From positions 1 through 34,508 of the forward strand of contig PXRS01000027.1 in assembly GCA_003023785.1 (NCBI GenBank): 34,508 bases of DNA, read 5' to 3'. The first letter of the stretch is position 1; every line of letters begins with the position of its first letter. Below are positions 25,320 to 32,848 of the stretch, one piece after another. The position numbers and the translations under genes were made by a program. The notes under the pieces were generated by a model. That model had not been told where the DNA came from. It saw only the letters and a program-made list of their open reading frames with translations, and made no database searches. The DNA is from Halobacteriales archaeon QS_5_68_33 (GTDB lineage Archaea; Halobacteriota; Halobacteria; Halobacteriales; Haloarculaceae).

Positions 25320-26555
25320 ATGACCGACGGAATCGACGACAGAACGCGACGACGGGTCCTGGCGGCCGGCCTGGCCGGCGTGACCGGCCTGGTGGCCGGG
25401 TGTCAGGACTCCGGCGGCGACGAGACGCCCACCGAGAGCGGCGACGACGAGACGCCCACCGAGAGCGGCGGCGACGACTCGGACGGTGGGTCTGACGGCT
25501 CCGACGGTGGCGATGGCACGCCGGGGTCCGTCACGGGGACGCCGCCCTGGTACGGGTCCGGCCCGGGCGCCTTCGAGGCGCGGCCGACGCCCGGCGGCAC
25601 CTCGATGGACGAGATGCCCGACCTCTCGGGGTCGCTACGGGTCTACTCCGGGCGCGGCGAGGGCCTGGTCGGCGACCTGATCGCGTATCTCGACGAACGC
25701 TATGACGACTTCGACCCGCAGGTCACCTACGACACGGCGTCGGCACTGGCCCAGCGGATCGACACCGAGGCCGGTAACACGCCCGCCGACGTCTTCTACT
25801 CGGTCAACGCCGGCGCCCTGGGCTTCCTGGCGGAGAACGACCGCACCGAGGCGCTGGCCGAGGGCACCACGTCGCTCGTCGGCGCGGAGTTCCGCGATTC
25901 CGACGGGCAGTGGGTCGGCACCTCCGGGCGCGCCCGGACCGTTCCCTACAACACGGAGACTCTCTCGGCGGCGGACGTCCCCGAGGACGTCATGGCCTTC
26001 CCCGATCTCACCGAGTACGAGGGCGAGATCGGCTGGGCGCCCACCTACTCCTCGTTCCAGGGATTCGTCACCGCGATGATCGAACTCGAGGGCGAGGGGG
26101 CGACCCGCGAGTGGCTCAACGGCATGCAGGACCTGAACGTCCAGCAGTACTCCGAGGAGGTTGCCATCGCCCAGGCGGTCGCCGACGGCGACCTCGCGCT
26201 CGGGTTCACGAACCACTACTACATCCAGCGCGTCCTCGCGGGCCGGCCCGATGCGCCGCTGGGAACCGCCTTCACTGCGGGCGACGCCGGGAGCGTCTTC
26301 AACGTCGCCGGCGCGGCCCGGGTCGCCGCGAGCGACCGCTCCGAGCAGGCCGACCTGTTCGCGCGCCACCTGCTCTCGTCGGAGGCCCAGGAGTACTTCG
26401 CGGTCCGCACCTTCGAGTACCCGCTCGTCTCGGGCGTCGACCCCGTCGGTCGCCTCCCCGCCATCGACGAACTGAACGTCCCCGACATCGACCTCGCGGC
26501 GCTGTCGGACCTCGACGAGACGGTCCGGTTGCTCCGCGACGAGAACGTCCTCTGA
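25320..26555 (+). CDS. ferric-iron ABC transporter substrate-binding lipoprotein
   Basis: 411 residues from ATG 25320; ATG 25305 is an alternative. The N-terminus has a twin-arginine signal (TRRRVLAAGL) and lipobox LVAGC, so it is exported folded and lipid-anchored at about Cys22. A Thr/Asp/Glu linker contains an imperfect repeat of GDETPTESG and GDDETPTESG. The rest is an FbpA/FutA-like binding protein (LRVYSGRGEG, FYSVNAGALGFLAE, GFTNHYYIQRV with paired Tyr that usually bind Fe3+). It shares its transcript with GT75 upstream and overlaps the permease start by TGATG. Confidence 0.9.
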   Translation: MTDGIDDRTRRRVLAAGLAGVTGLVAGCQDSGGDETPTESGDDETPTESGGDDSDGGSDGSDGGDGTPGSVTGTPPWYGSGPGAFEARPTPGGTSMDEMPDLSGSLRVYSGRGEGLVGDLIAYLDERYDDFDPQVTYDTASALAQRIDTEAGNTPADVFYSVNAGALGFLAENDRTEALAEGTTSLVGAEFRDSDGQWVGTSGRARTVPYNTETLSAADVPEDVMAFPDLTEYEGEIGWAPTYSSFQGFVTAMIELEGEGATREWLNGMQDLNVQQYSEEVAIAQAVADGDLALGFTNHYYIQRVLAGRPDAPLGTAFTAGDAGSVFNVAGAARVAASDRSEQADLFARHLLSSEAQEYFAVRTFEYPLVSGVDPVGRLPAIDELNVPDIDLAALSDLDETVRLLRDENVL

Positions 26556-28183
26556 TGAGCGACGCCGAGACCCCACCGGCGAGTCGACTCCGCGCCGCAC
26601 GAGAGGCCGTCACCTCCCGCGGCCCGGTCGTCCTCGCCGCCGCGGTCTCGGTGCTGGTCCTGCTGCCGCTGTCGTGGATGGTCATCGCCGGCGGTCGGGT
26701 GCTCCGGACCGGCGGGGTCGCCGCCATCCTGCTGCGCTCCCGGACGCTCGGCATCGCCCTCAATAGCCTCCTGCTGACGACCGTCGTAACCGGCGCCTCC
26801 ATCCTCGTGGGGGTCCCGCTGGCCTACCTCACGACGCGCACCGACCTCCCCTTTCTGCGGTTCTTCACGGTGGCGCTCGCGATGCCGCTGGTCATCCCCA
26901 GTTACATCGGCGCCTTCGCCTTCGCCTCGGCGTTTGCCCCGCGCGGGGAGGTCCAGTCCCTGCTGGAACCGTTCGGTGTCGAGTCCATCCCCGGCATTTA
27001 CGGGCTCCCGGGGGCCGCGCTGGTCATCACCCTCTACACCTACCCCTACGTGTTCATCACGACTCGCGCGGCGCTGAAGTCGCTGGACACGCGCCTGGTC
27101 GACGCCGCCCGGACGCTCAGGCACACCCCCTGGCAGGCGTTCCGCCGGGTGACGCTGCCCCAGGTCCGGCCGGCCGTCACCGCCGGGGCGCTGCTCGTCG
27201 CGCTCTACGCCATCTCCGACTTCGGGACGCCCGCGATCCTCCGGTACGACGTGTTCACCCGGGCCATCTACGTCGAGTTCAACAACGCGTTCGGCCGGGA
27301 CACCGCGGCGCTCCTGTCGGTCGTGCTCGTGCTCGTCACGGTCGCGATCCTGGCCGTCGAGCGCCGTTACAGCGGCGGCGACCACGTGGACACGACCCGC
27401 GGTCACGCCGGCGGCGGGTCCCGCGTCTCGCTGGGGGCCTGGCGCTGGCCGGCCGTCCTGCCCTGTCTGCTGGTGGCCGGCCTCGCGCTGGTCGTTCCCC
27501 TGGCCATCCTGGGTCTGTGGCTGGTCCGCCCGAGCGGCGGGATGGCGGTCGCCTTCGGCCTCGAACACGTGGTCAACTCCGTGAGCGTCGCCGCGGGCGC
27601 GGCCGTCCTCGCCGCGCTCGTCGGCCTCCCCGTCGCCCACCTCTCGGCCCGCGAGGGCTCCCGCCTCGCCACGCTGTTCGAGCGCGCCTCGTACGTCGGC
27701 TACGCCGTCCCCGGCATCATCGTCGGCATCGCGCTGGTCTTCCTGGGGGCGCGCTTCGGCGGCGACCTCTACCGGAGCGGCCTGCTCGCGTTCCCCCTTC
27801 TCCTCTATGCCTACGTCGTCCGCTTTCTCCCGCAGGCCGTCGGGTCGACCCGCGCCTCGATCCTGCGGGTCAGCCCCGCCCTTCCGGAGGCCGCGCGCTC
27901 GCTCGGGCGCTCGCCGTTCGGCGCGTTCCGGTCGGTGACCCTGCCCCTCATCGCGCCGGGACAGATCGGCGGCGCGGCGCTGGTCTTCCTTACCGTCATG
28001 AAGGAACTCCCGGCGACGCTGATGCTCCGCCCCGCGGGGTTCGAGACGCTCGTCACCTTCGTCTGGCGGGCCGAGCGCTCCGCCGCCTACGGGTCGGCCG
28101 CTCTGCCGGCACTGGTCCTCGTGGTCGTCTCCGCGTGCTCCATGCTCGTCATCCTCGGCATGGAAGGCTACAGCGTCGAGTGA
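26555..28183 (+). CDS. ferric-iron ABC transporter permease (FbpB-like, two-domain)
   Basis: 542 residues with about 12 membrane helices in two homologous halves. Each half has an EAA loop that docks the ATPase: DAARTLRHTPWQAFRRVTLPQ near 182 and EAARSLGRSPFGAFRSVTLP near 445. This is the FbpB/SfuB plan. The ATG lies in TGATG overlap with the binding protein. No ATPase gene follows: the TGA at 28181-28183 is the left flank of a full repeat A, and the next gene is unrelated. The ATPase must be elsewhere or shared. Confidence 0.92.
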   Translation: MSDAETPPASRLRAAREAVTSRGPVVLAAAVSVLVLLPLSWMVIAGGRVLRTGGVAAILLRSRTLGIALNSLLLTTVVTGASILVGVPLAYLTTRTDLPFLRFFTVALAMPLVIPSYIGAFAFASAFAPRGEVQSLLEPFGVESIPGIYGLPGAALVITLYTYPYVFITTRAALKSLDTRLVDAARTLRHTPWQAFRRVTLPQVRPAVTAGALLVALYAISDFGTPAILRYDVFTRAIYVEFNNAFGRDTAALLSVVLVLVTVAILAVERRYSGGDHVDTTRGHAGGGSRVSLGAWRWPAVLPCLLVAGLALVVPLAILGLWLVRPSGGMAVAFGLEHVVNSVSVAAGAAVLAALVGLPVAHLSAREGSRLATLFERASYVGYAVPGIIVGIALVFLGARFGGDLYRSGLLAFPLLLYAYVVRFLPQAVGSTRASILRVSPALPEAARSLGRSPFGAFRSVTLPLIAPGQIGGAALVFLTVMKELPATLMLRPAGFETLVTFVWRAERSAAYGSAALPALVLVVVSACSMLVILGMEGYSVE

Positions 28184-28260
28184 TACGGTCGGTTGTAACG
28201 ATTTACCGGTGATTCGCTGACCGATCGACGAAATCCGGACATGATTTACAACCGACCGTA
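28184..28260. repeat. repeat family A, full copy 2
   Basis: 77 bp with the same perfect 15-bp inverted ends as the copy at 19245, flanked by TGA at 28181-28183 (stop codon of the permease) and 28261-28263. The interior is similar to copy 1 (TTACCGGTGATTCGC, then ATTTACAACC) but differs in the loop. Confidence 0.87.
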
Positions 28261-28316
28261 TGACGACCCGGCGGCAGGCGCCGGCCGACCACGCGGCGAT
28301 GACGGTCACGAACCGC

Positions 28317-28333
28317 GGTAAGAGACTCTTACC
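28317..28333. promoter_or_regulatory. 17-base palindrome between the permease and the GYD gene
   Basis: GGTAAGAG-A-CTCTTACC, perfect arms of eight around one base. The rest of 28262-28430 shows no coding or repeat signal. It could be an operator for the GYD gene or a small terminator hairpin. Confidence 0.4.
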
Positions 28334-28433
28334 CCGACCCCGGGAGCGGTATCCCCGGAGTGACGCTCGCCGGAAGTTCACAGGCAAGTCCTGATTCGGA
28401 CGCCGACAGACGCGTCGGTTCAACGGTCGGACC

Positions 28434-28440
28434 GATTTTT
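28434..28440 (+). promoter_or_regulatory. TATA-like box for the GYD protein
   Basis: GATTTTT, 26-32 bases before ATG 28466. Confidence 0.4.
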
Positions 28441-28465
28441 GCCGCGAGCCCGTGAAGGGCGTGTG

Positions 28466-28753
28466 ATGGCGACGTACATCTGTCAGGTCGACGTCACCGA
28501 AGGAGAGTTCCAGAACCCACAGGAGTTCGTCTCGGTCTGGGGAGACATCAGGGAGGACGTCGAACGGCTCGGTGGCGAGATATCGAGCACGTTCGCCGTG
28601 TTGGGTGATTACGACTTTCATTTGATCCTTCAGGTTCCCGACGAGGAGACCGCCTTTCAGGCGACCCAGGTCGTCGAGCGACACGGCCTCGACACCAAGA
28701 CCCTGCAGGCGCTCCCGTTGGACCGGCTCGGCGAACTCGTCGACGACGTCTGA
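28466..28753 (+). CDS. GYD-domain protein
   Basis: 95 residues from ATG 28466, set by the promoter spacing. It has the GYD family ferredoxin-like pattern: ATYICQVDVTE, a helix with VERLGGEI, the signature GDYDFHLILQVPDEETA (G-x-YD) and KTLQALPLDRLGEL. GYD proteins are small dimeric or hexameric proteins with no settled function. The stop TGA starts a one-ended repeat A, and the NYN gene converges from the other side with 23 bases between the stops. Confidence 0.85.
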   Translation: MATYICQVDVTEGEFQNPQEFVSVWGDIREDVERLGGEISSTFAVLGDYDFHLILQVPDEETAFQATQVVERHGLDTKTLQALPLDRLGELVDDV

Positions 28754-28776
28754 TACGGTCGGCTGTCAGTCATTTG
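28754..28776 (+). repeat. one-ended copy of repeat family A between convergent genes
   Basis: TACGGTCGGCTGTCAGTCATT begins at the TGA stop of the GYD gene and fills the gap to the stop of the NYN gene. The first 13 bases match the element end with one change; the rest is degenerate. Confidence 0.5.
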
Positions 28777-29265
28777 TCAATCGAGCGTGATGTCGTCCTG
28801 TGCAGCGTTGCGGAGCGCGTCCGACCGACCGTGTTCGCCGGGCGCGACGGCGACGGTCCCGAGGCCGCGCTCGGCGGCGGCCTCCAGCACGGGCTTGAAG
28901 TCCGTGTCCCTGGAAGCGACGACGACGATATCGAGGCGGTCCTCGACGGCGGCGGCGGTCGCGTCGACGGCGAGTTTCACGTCGACGTCGCCGCTGGTGG
29001 TCACGACGGCGAACCCGCGGGCCTCGGCGGCCTGGACGAGGCCCGAACTGGCGTTCTCGTCCAGGTAGAGCGTCGTGACGGCGAGACGACCGTATTCCTC
29101 GCCGGCCGCGCGGACGTCGTCCAGGTCGACCTCGAACTCGCCCCGGAAGACGTTGGGCCCGTCGACGAACAGCCCCACCCGCGTCTCGCCGTGGCCGCGG
29201 CGGTCCCTGCCGCTCCGCCCGCCCTCCTCGTCCCCGCCGCCCAGCACCCGGTCCAGCCAGGACAT
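28777..29265 (-). CDS. NYN domain protein (TIGR00288 / LabA-like)
   Basis: 162 residues from ATG 29265. PIN-like nuclease fold: GLFVDGPNVFRGEFEVDLDD near the start supplies the first acidic residue. SGDVDVKLAVDATAAA and VASRDTDFKPVLEAA supply the others. It is likely a metal-dependent ribonuclease, as for other NYN proteins, but no target is known. A Gly/Arg-rich stretch at 10-27 precedes the domain. A TATA-like CACATATG on the minus strand near 29290 supports the start, which is divergent from the arylsulfotransferase-like gene. Confidence 0.87.
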   Translation of the reverse strand: MSWLDRVLGGGDEEGGRSGRDRRGHGETRVGLFVDGPNVFRGEFEVDLDDVRAAGEEYGRLAVTTLYLDENASSGLVQAAEARGFAVVTTSGDVDVKLAVDATAAAVEDRLDIVVVASRDTDFKPVLEAAAERGLGTVAVAPGEHGRSDALRNAAQDDITLD

Positions 29266-29387
29266 GCCCGCGAGTACCCCGCCGCCGGGCATATGTGTGG
29301 CGCTTGGGGGATCGACCATCGACTCCCGGTCTGCCCCCCGGAGCGGAGCCGAAACGTTGGTAACCGCGACCCGCCGAGTAGGGGGCG

Positions 29388-30830
29388 ATGGGTCGAGTCT
29401 CCGCGCTGGTCCTCGCCGTCGTCCTCGTCCTTGCGCCCCTCGGTGTGGCCGCAGTGGGGGCGACGGACGCAACGAGGACCGCCGACGCCGCGTCGGTCGC
29501 ACAGTCCGGGCCGAACCCCTGCGTCGGGACCGTCACCGAGAAACCCGACCGGGCGACCATCCTATCGATCCAAGGCGCCCGCGGCCGCGAGAAGACCGAC
29601 GCGATGCTCGTCAGTTTCACCCCGGACGGTTCCATCGTGGGAGTTCACGACGCCAGCGCCAACGGCCGCTGGTGGGCCTACGACGTCGACCGCCTCGCCA
29701 ACGGGAACTTCCTCGTATCCACCACGCAGAACCAGCACACGCTCGTCGAGGAGATCGACGCCGAGACCGGCGAGCACGTCTCGGTCAGGCACTTCCGGGA
29801 CACGCTGGACACCCACGACGTCGACCTGATCAACGGTGACGAACTCCTCATGAACGACATGAGACAGGAGGGCGAGGACCGCGTGTTCATATACAATCTC
29901 ACCGCCGAGGAGGTCACTTGGGAGTACTACTTCGGCAATCACACCGACGAGTTCCCCCGCGAGGCGGGCGGCGAGTTCGGCGGCGACTGGACCCACAACA
30001 ACGACGTCGAGGAGATCGAACCCGGCGTGTTCATGGTCTCGCTGAAGAACTTCAACCAGGTCGTCGCGATCAACCGCTCGACCAAGGAGGTCGTCTGGAA
30101 GCTCGGCGAGACCGACGACGACTCTATCCTCAACCTCCAGCACAACCCCGACTACACGGTCAACGAGCAGGGTCAGCCGACGGTGACCGTCGCCGACAGC
30201 GTCAACGACCGCGTCGCCGAGTACACCCGCGAGGGCGACGAGTGGAACCTCACCTGGTCGCTCGTCGGCGGCAACCTGAACGAGCCCCGGGACGCCGACC
30301 GCCTCCCGAACGGCAACACGCTCGTCTCCGACCGCCGAGGCCACCGCCTGCTGGAGGTCACCCCGGAAGGCGAAGTCGTCTGGGAGGTCTACGGCCCGTG
30401 GCAGCCCTACGACGCCGAGCGCCTCGGGACGATAGACGAGTCCAGCGGTCCCGCGATGGCCGACGCGGGCGTGACCGGCACTCACGAGATGACCGGCAGC
30501 GCCTCCCCCAACGCCGCCGACTTCGAGGCCTGTTACGCCCACCTGGGGAACGTCACGAGCACGCGCCTCGTCCCGGAGGACGACCCCGGGCCGGTCGTCG
30601 AGTCCGGACAGGGCGGCGAGACCGACGCCAACGGCAGCGACCGAACCCCGGGGGACGGCGGGGAGGTCACCGACGGCGGCTCCGGTGACGAGGGGACCGA
30701 CGACGGGAGCGTCCTCGGCACCACCACCGGCAGGTCGTCGGCGTTCGGCGCGACCGCGACGCCCGTCATCCTCGCGCTCCTGGCCGTCGCCCTCGGCGCC
30801 GCGACGCTCGCCAGTCGAGCGCGGCGCTGA
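29388..30830 (+). CDS. arylsulfotransferase (ASST)-like surface protein
   Basis: 480 residues. A Sec signal peptide spans about 1-26 (ALVLAVVLVLAPLGVAAVGA). The body is a beta-propeller of the arylsulfotransferase type: repeated blades such as DVDRLANGNFLVSTTQNQHT, DVEEIEPGVFMVSLKNFNQV and DADRLPNGNTLVSDRRGHR. There is a THNNDVE loop and a conserved HNPD segment. An acidic Gly/Thr/Asp stalk at 400-450 leads to a C-terminal helix (ATPVILALLAVALGAATL) and ARR. It is tail-anchored on the outside. Sulfotransfer activity is not proven for archaeal members; the His of HNPD or THNND may be the active residue. Confidence 0.87.
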   Translation: MGRVSALVLAVVLVLAPLGVAAVGATDATRTADAASVAQSGPNPCVGTVTEKPDRATILSIQGARGREKTDAMLVSFTPDGSIVGVHDASANGRWWAYDVDRLANGNFLVSTTQNQHTLVEEIDAETGEHVSVRHFRDTLDTHDVDLINGDELLMNDMRQEGEDRVFIYNLTAEEVTWEYYFGNHTDEFPREAGGEFGGDWTHNNDVEEIEPGVFMVSLKNFNQVVAINRSTKEVVWKLGETDDDSILNLQHNPDYTVNEQGQPTVTVADSVNDRVAEYTREGDEWNLTWSLVGGNLNEPRDADRLPNGNTLVSDRRGHRLLEVTPEGEVVWEVYGPWQPYDAERLGTIDESSGPAMADAGVTGTHEMTGSASPNAADFEACYAHLGNVTSTRLVPEDDPGPVVESGQGGETDANGSDRTPGDGGEVTDGGSGDEGTDDGSVLGTTTGRSSAFGATATPVILALLAVALGAATLASRARR

Positions 30831-30929
30831 CCGCCGACGCCCTGGATCCGTCCTGAACCGCAGAACTGCGACGTCGACGGAACGTGACCCGCCCAGCGGC
30901 GGCCTCGCGAGGGGGAGACCGTTCCGGGG

Positions 30930-31070
30930 TCAATCGTCCTGTGAGACGGCGCTCGCGCTGGTCCGGACGGTGATCAGGCTGGGGAGGACGAACACCGCGA
31001 CAACGAACGACGTGACCGTCGCGAGGACGACCGGCGTCCCGAAGCTCTGCATCTGCGGGTGGGGGTGGAG
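30930..31070 (-). pseudogene. C-terminal remnant of an MMPL/RND-family exporter
   Basis: Minus-strand frame LLHPHPQMQSFGTPVVLATV followed by TSFVVAVFVLPSLITVRTS ends at TGA (30930-30932). This is the typical last membrane hairpin of MMPL/RND transporters (SFG...VLPSLL). Nothing upstream on the minus strand (31071-31235) continues it, so about 95 percent of the gene is missing. The rest of the 30831-31235 gap shows no other gene. Confidence 0.55.
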
Positions 31071-31235
31071 CAGGAGCGCCCACAAACTATCTCCGCGGAA
31101 CCCGGAGTTCACCTCCCCCGGACGGTCCCACGTTCGGGGCCGCGTACGAGCGGCGGGGAGGACACCGACCTCTCGGTCGACCCCGGGGGACCTGGCAGTC
31201 GTCCGGGCGGAGCGGACGACGCCCGACCTCCGAGC

Positions 31236-32543
31236 CTACCGCAGGTCGGGAAGGTACGCCTCGTTCGCTTCGATCAGTTCCTCGGTCATCTCGTGGATCT
31301 CGTCGAGGGGACAGGCGGCGGCGGTGAGCGGGTCGTGTTTCACAGCGCGGTGGACTGTCTCGCGGTCGTTCTCCAGGGCGCCCTCGACGGCGAGGCGATA
31401 GACGGTCGCGTGCTGGCGGGGGAACGCCGCAATGGAGGTGGGCAGATCCCCCACCGAGCACGGCGTCACGCCGGTCCCGTCGGCGAGGACGGGCACCTCG
31501 ACGCAGACATCGTCGGGCAGGTTGCCGACGGCGCCGGTCCCGTTGGAGACGTTGAGGTTCATCCGTCGCGGGGTGTCCGTCTCGACCGAGTGGATCAGGC
31601 GCGAGGCGTACTCCTCGGAGCGCTCCGCGCCGACGGAATCGAGATCGACGTCCAGGTCGGGGTCGTCGCGCTTCGCGGAACGTTCCTTCCAGCCCTCCAG
31701 GTACGTGGCGGTGGACATCCGCTCGGCGTAATCCGTGCCCGTCATCGCCTCGATGGTGTCCTCGTCGGTCCGGAAGTACGGGACGTACTCGGACATGTGG
31801 TGGGAGGACTCCGTGGGGAAGTAGCCGAAGTGTTCCAGCATCTCGAAGCGGACGGTGTCCCGTTCGTAGGTCGCGGGGTCCGTCGCGGCCTCGCGCAGCG
31901 CGGGGTAGAGGTCCTCGCCGTCGCGTTCGAGCGCCAGAAACCAGGCGACGTGGTTGACGCCCGCCACGCGGTAATCGAGTTCGTCGGCGGGGACGCCGAC
32001 GTACTCCGCGATGGCCGACGCCGTATGTGGCACCGAGTGACAGAGGCCGACGGTCTCGACGTCGGTCGCCTCGAACATCGCGGTACAGAGGATCGACATC
32101 GGGTTCGTGTAGTTGAGCAGGAGCGCGTCGGGACACAGCTCCTCCATGTCCGCAGCGATGTCGAGCATCGTCGGGATGGTCCGCAGGCCCCGGAAGATAC
32201 CGCCCGGGCCGACGGTGTCGCCGATGGCCTGCTCGACGCCGTAGGACTCGGGGATGCGGATCTCGTTCTCGAAGGGTTCGGTGCCGCCGACGTTGATCAT
32301 GCTGAGGACGTAGTCGGCGCCCGCGAGCGCCTCGCGGCGGTCGGTCGTCGCCTCGACCGTCGCGTCGAGGTCCTCGTTGTCGACGATGGCCTCGGCGACC
32401 CGCCGGGTCTGGCCGAGGCGGTGTTCGTCGATGTCCATCAGCGCGATCTCGCTGTCGGCCAGCGCGTCGAACGAAAGGATGTCACCGACGAGCGTGCGCG
32501 CGAAGACGATGCTGCCCGCGCCGATAAAGGCGATCCGTGGCAT
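31236..32543 (-). CDS. glycoside hydrolase family 4 (alpha-galactosidase/alpha-glucosidase type)
   Basis: 435 residues from ATG 32543. GH4 enzymes cleave glycosides by an NAD+- and Mn2+-dependent redox elimination. Here are the NAD loop FIGAGSIVF at 6-14, NYTNPMS near 144-150, metal residues Cys168 in LCHSV and His198 in GVNHVAW, and GGIFRGLRTIP. As I recall the GH4 subgroup signatures, CHSV marks alpha-galactosidases (MelA) and CHEV alpha-glucosidases, so a galactosidase is the better guess. It stands alone, without sugar transporter genes. A TATA-like CTTTATTC (minus strand, 32567-32574) lies 24-31 bases upstream. Confidence 0.9.
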   Translation of the reverse strand: MPRIAFIGAGSIVFARTLVGDILSFDALADSEIALMDIDEHRLGQTRRVAEAIVDNEDLDATVEATTDRREALAGADYVLSMINVGGTEPFENEIRIPESYGVEQAIGDTVGPGGIFRGLRTIPTMLDIAADMEELCPDALLLNYTNPMSILCTAMFEATDVETVGLCHSVPHTASAIAEYVGVPADELDYRVAGVNHVAWFLALERDGEDLYPALREAATDPATYERDTVRFEMLEHFGYFPTESSHHMSEYVPYFRTDEDTIEAMTGTDYAERMSTATYLEGWKERSAKRDDPDLDVDLDSVGAERSEEYASRLIHSVETDTPRRMNLNVSNGTGAVGNLPDDVCVEVPVLADGTGVTPCSVGDLPTSIAAFPRQHATVYRLAVEGALENDRETVHRAVKHDPLTAAACPLDEIHEMTEELIEANEAYLPDLR

Positions 32544-32566
32544 GTCACCGCACATCGACCGGAGGC

Positions 32567-32574
32567 GAATAAAG
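32567..32574 (-). promoter_or_regulatory. TATA box for the GH4 gene
   Basis: CTTTATTC on the minus strand at the expected distance from ATG 32543. Repeat B copy 3 begins 56 bases further upstream. Confidence 0.5.
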
Positions 32575-32629
32575 CCGCTGATCGGTCGGAGTGACGTGCC
32601 GACGGAGTCGGGCGACAGAAGAGCGGCTG

Positions 32630-32715
32630 CACCGCTCCGGTGACTGTTTCGGGGTCTTCGAGATGCATGTCCCCGAACGTCGACAAGCACGTTCACGTAC
32701 TTGTGTCCGACAGTA
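32630..32715. repeat. repeat family B, copy 3 (left end cut)
   Basis: The right end ACTTGTGTCCGACAGTA is intact and followed by TCA (32716-32718). About 24 bases of the left end are missing. The core is nearly identical to copy 2 over some 70 bases, with one clear change (GACAAGCACG against GACGAGCACG). It lies in the 305-base gap between the GH4 gene and the membrane protein gene, where nothing else is seen. Confidence 0.82.
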
Positions 32716-32821
32716 TCAGAAACAGTCACGGGCTGCGAAGCTCGGAACCACGTGATGATGGCGCGATAATCTCCCGCCCGGAGAACGTTATAGGAGCGAG
32801 AGCGGCGCATCCCCCAAGTAT

Positions 32822-32829
32822 CATATAAT
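32822..32829 (+). promoter_or_regulatory. TATA box for the first six-helix membrane protein
   Basis: CATATAAT, 20-27 bases before ATG 32849, in a locally AT-rich stretch. Confidence 0.5.
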
Positions 32830-32848
32830 CTGCCGTCAATTTTGGAAT

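Noticed and set aside
25416-25475. Short tandem repeat in the iron-binding protein gene
   Set aside because: Two imperfect copies encode a Thr/Asp/Glu lipoprotein linker; ordinary for haloarchaeal binding proteins.
26219-28684. Minus-strand frame of 821 codons opposite the iron transporter genes
   Set aside because: Runs through two genes, a repeat and an intergenic gap; no domain.
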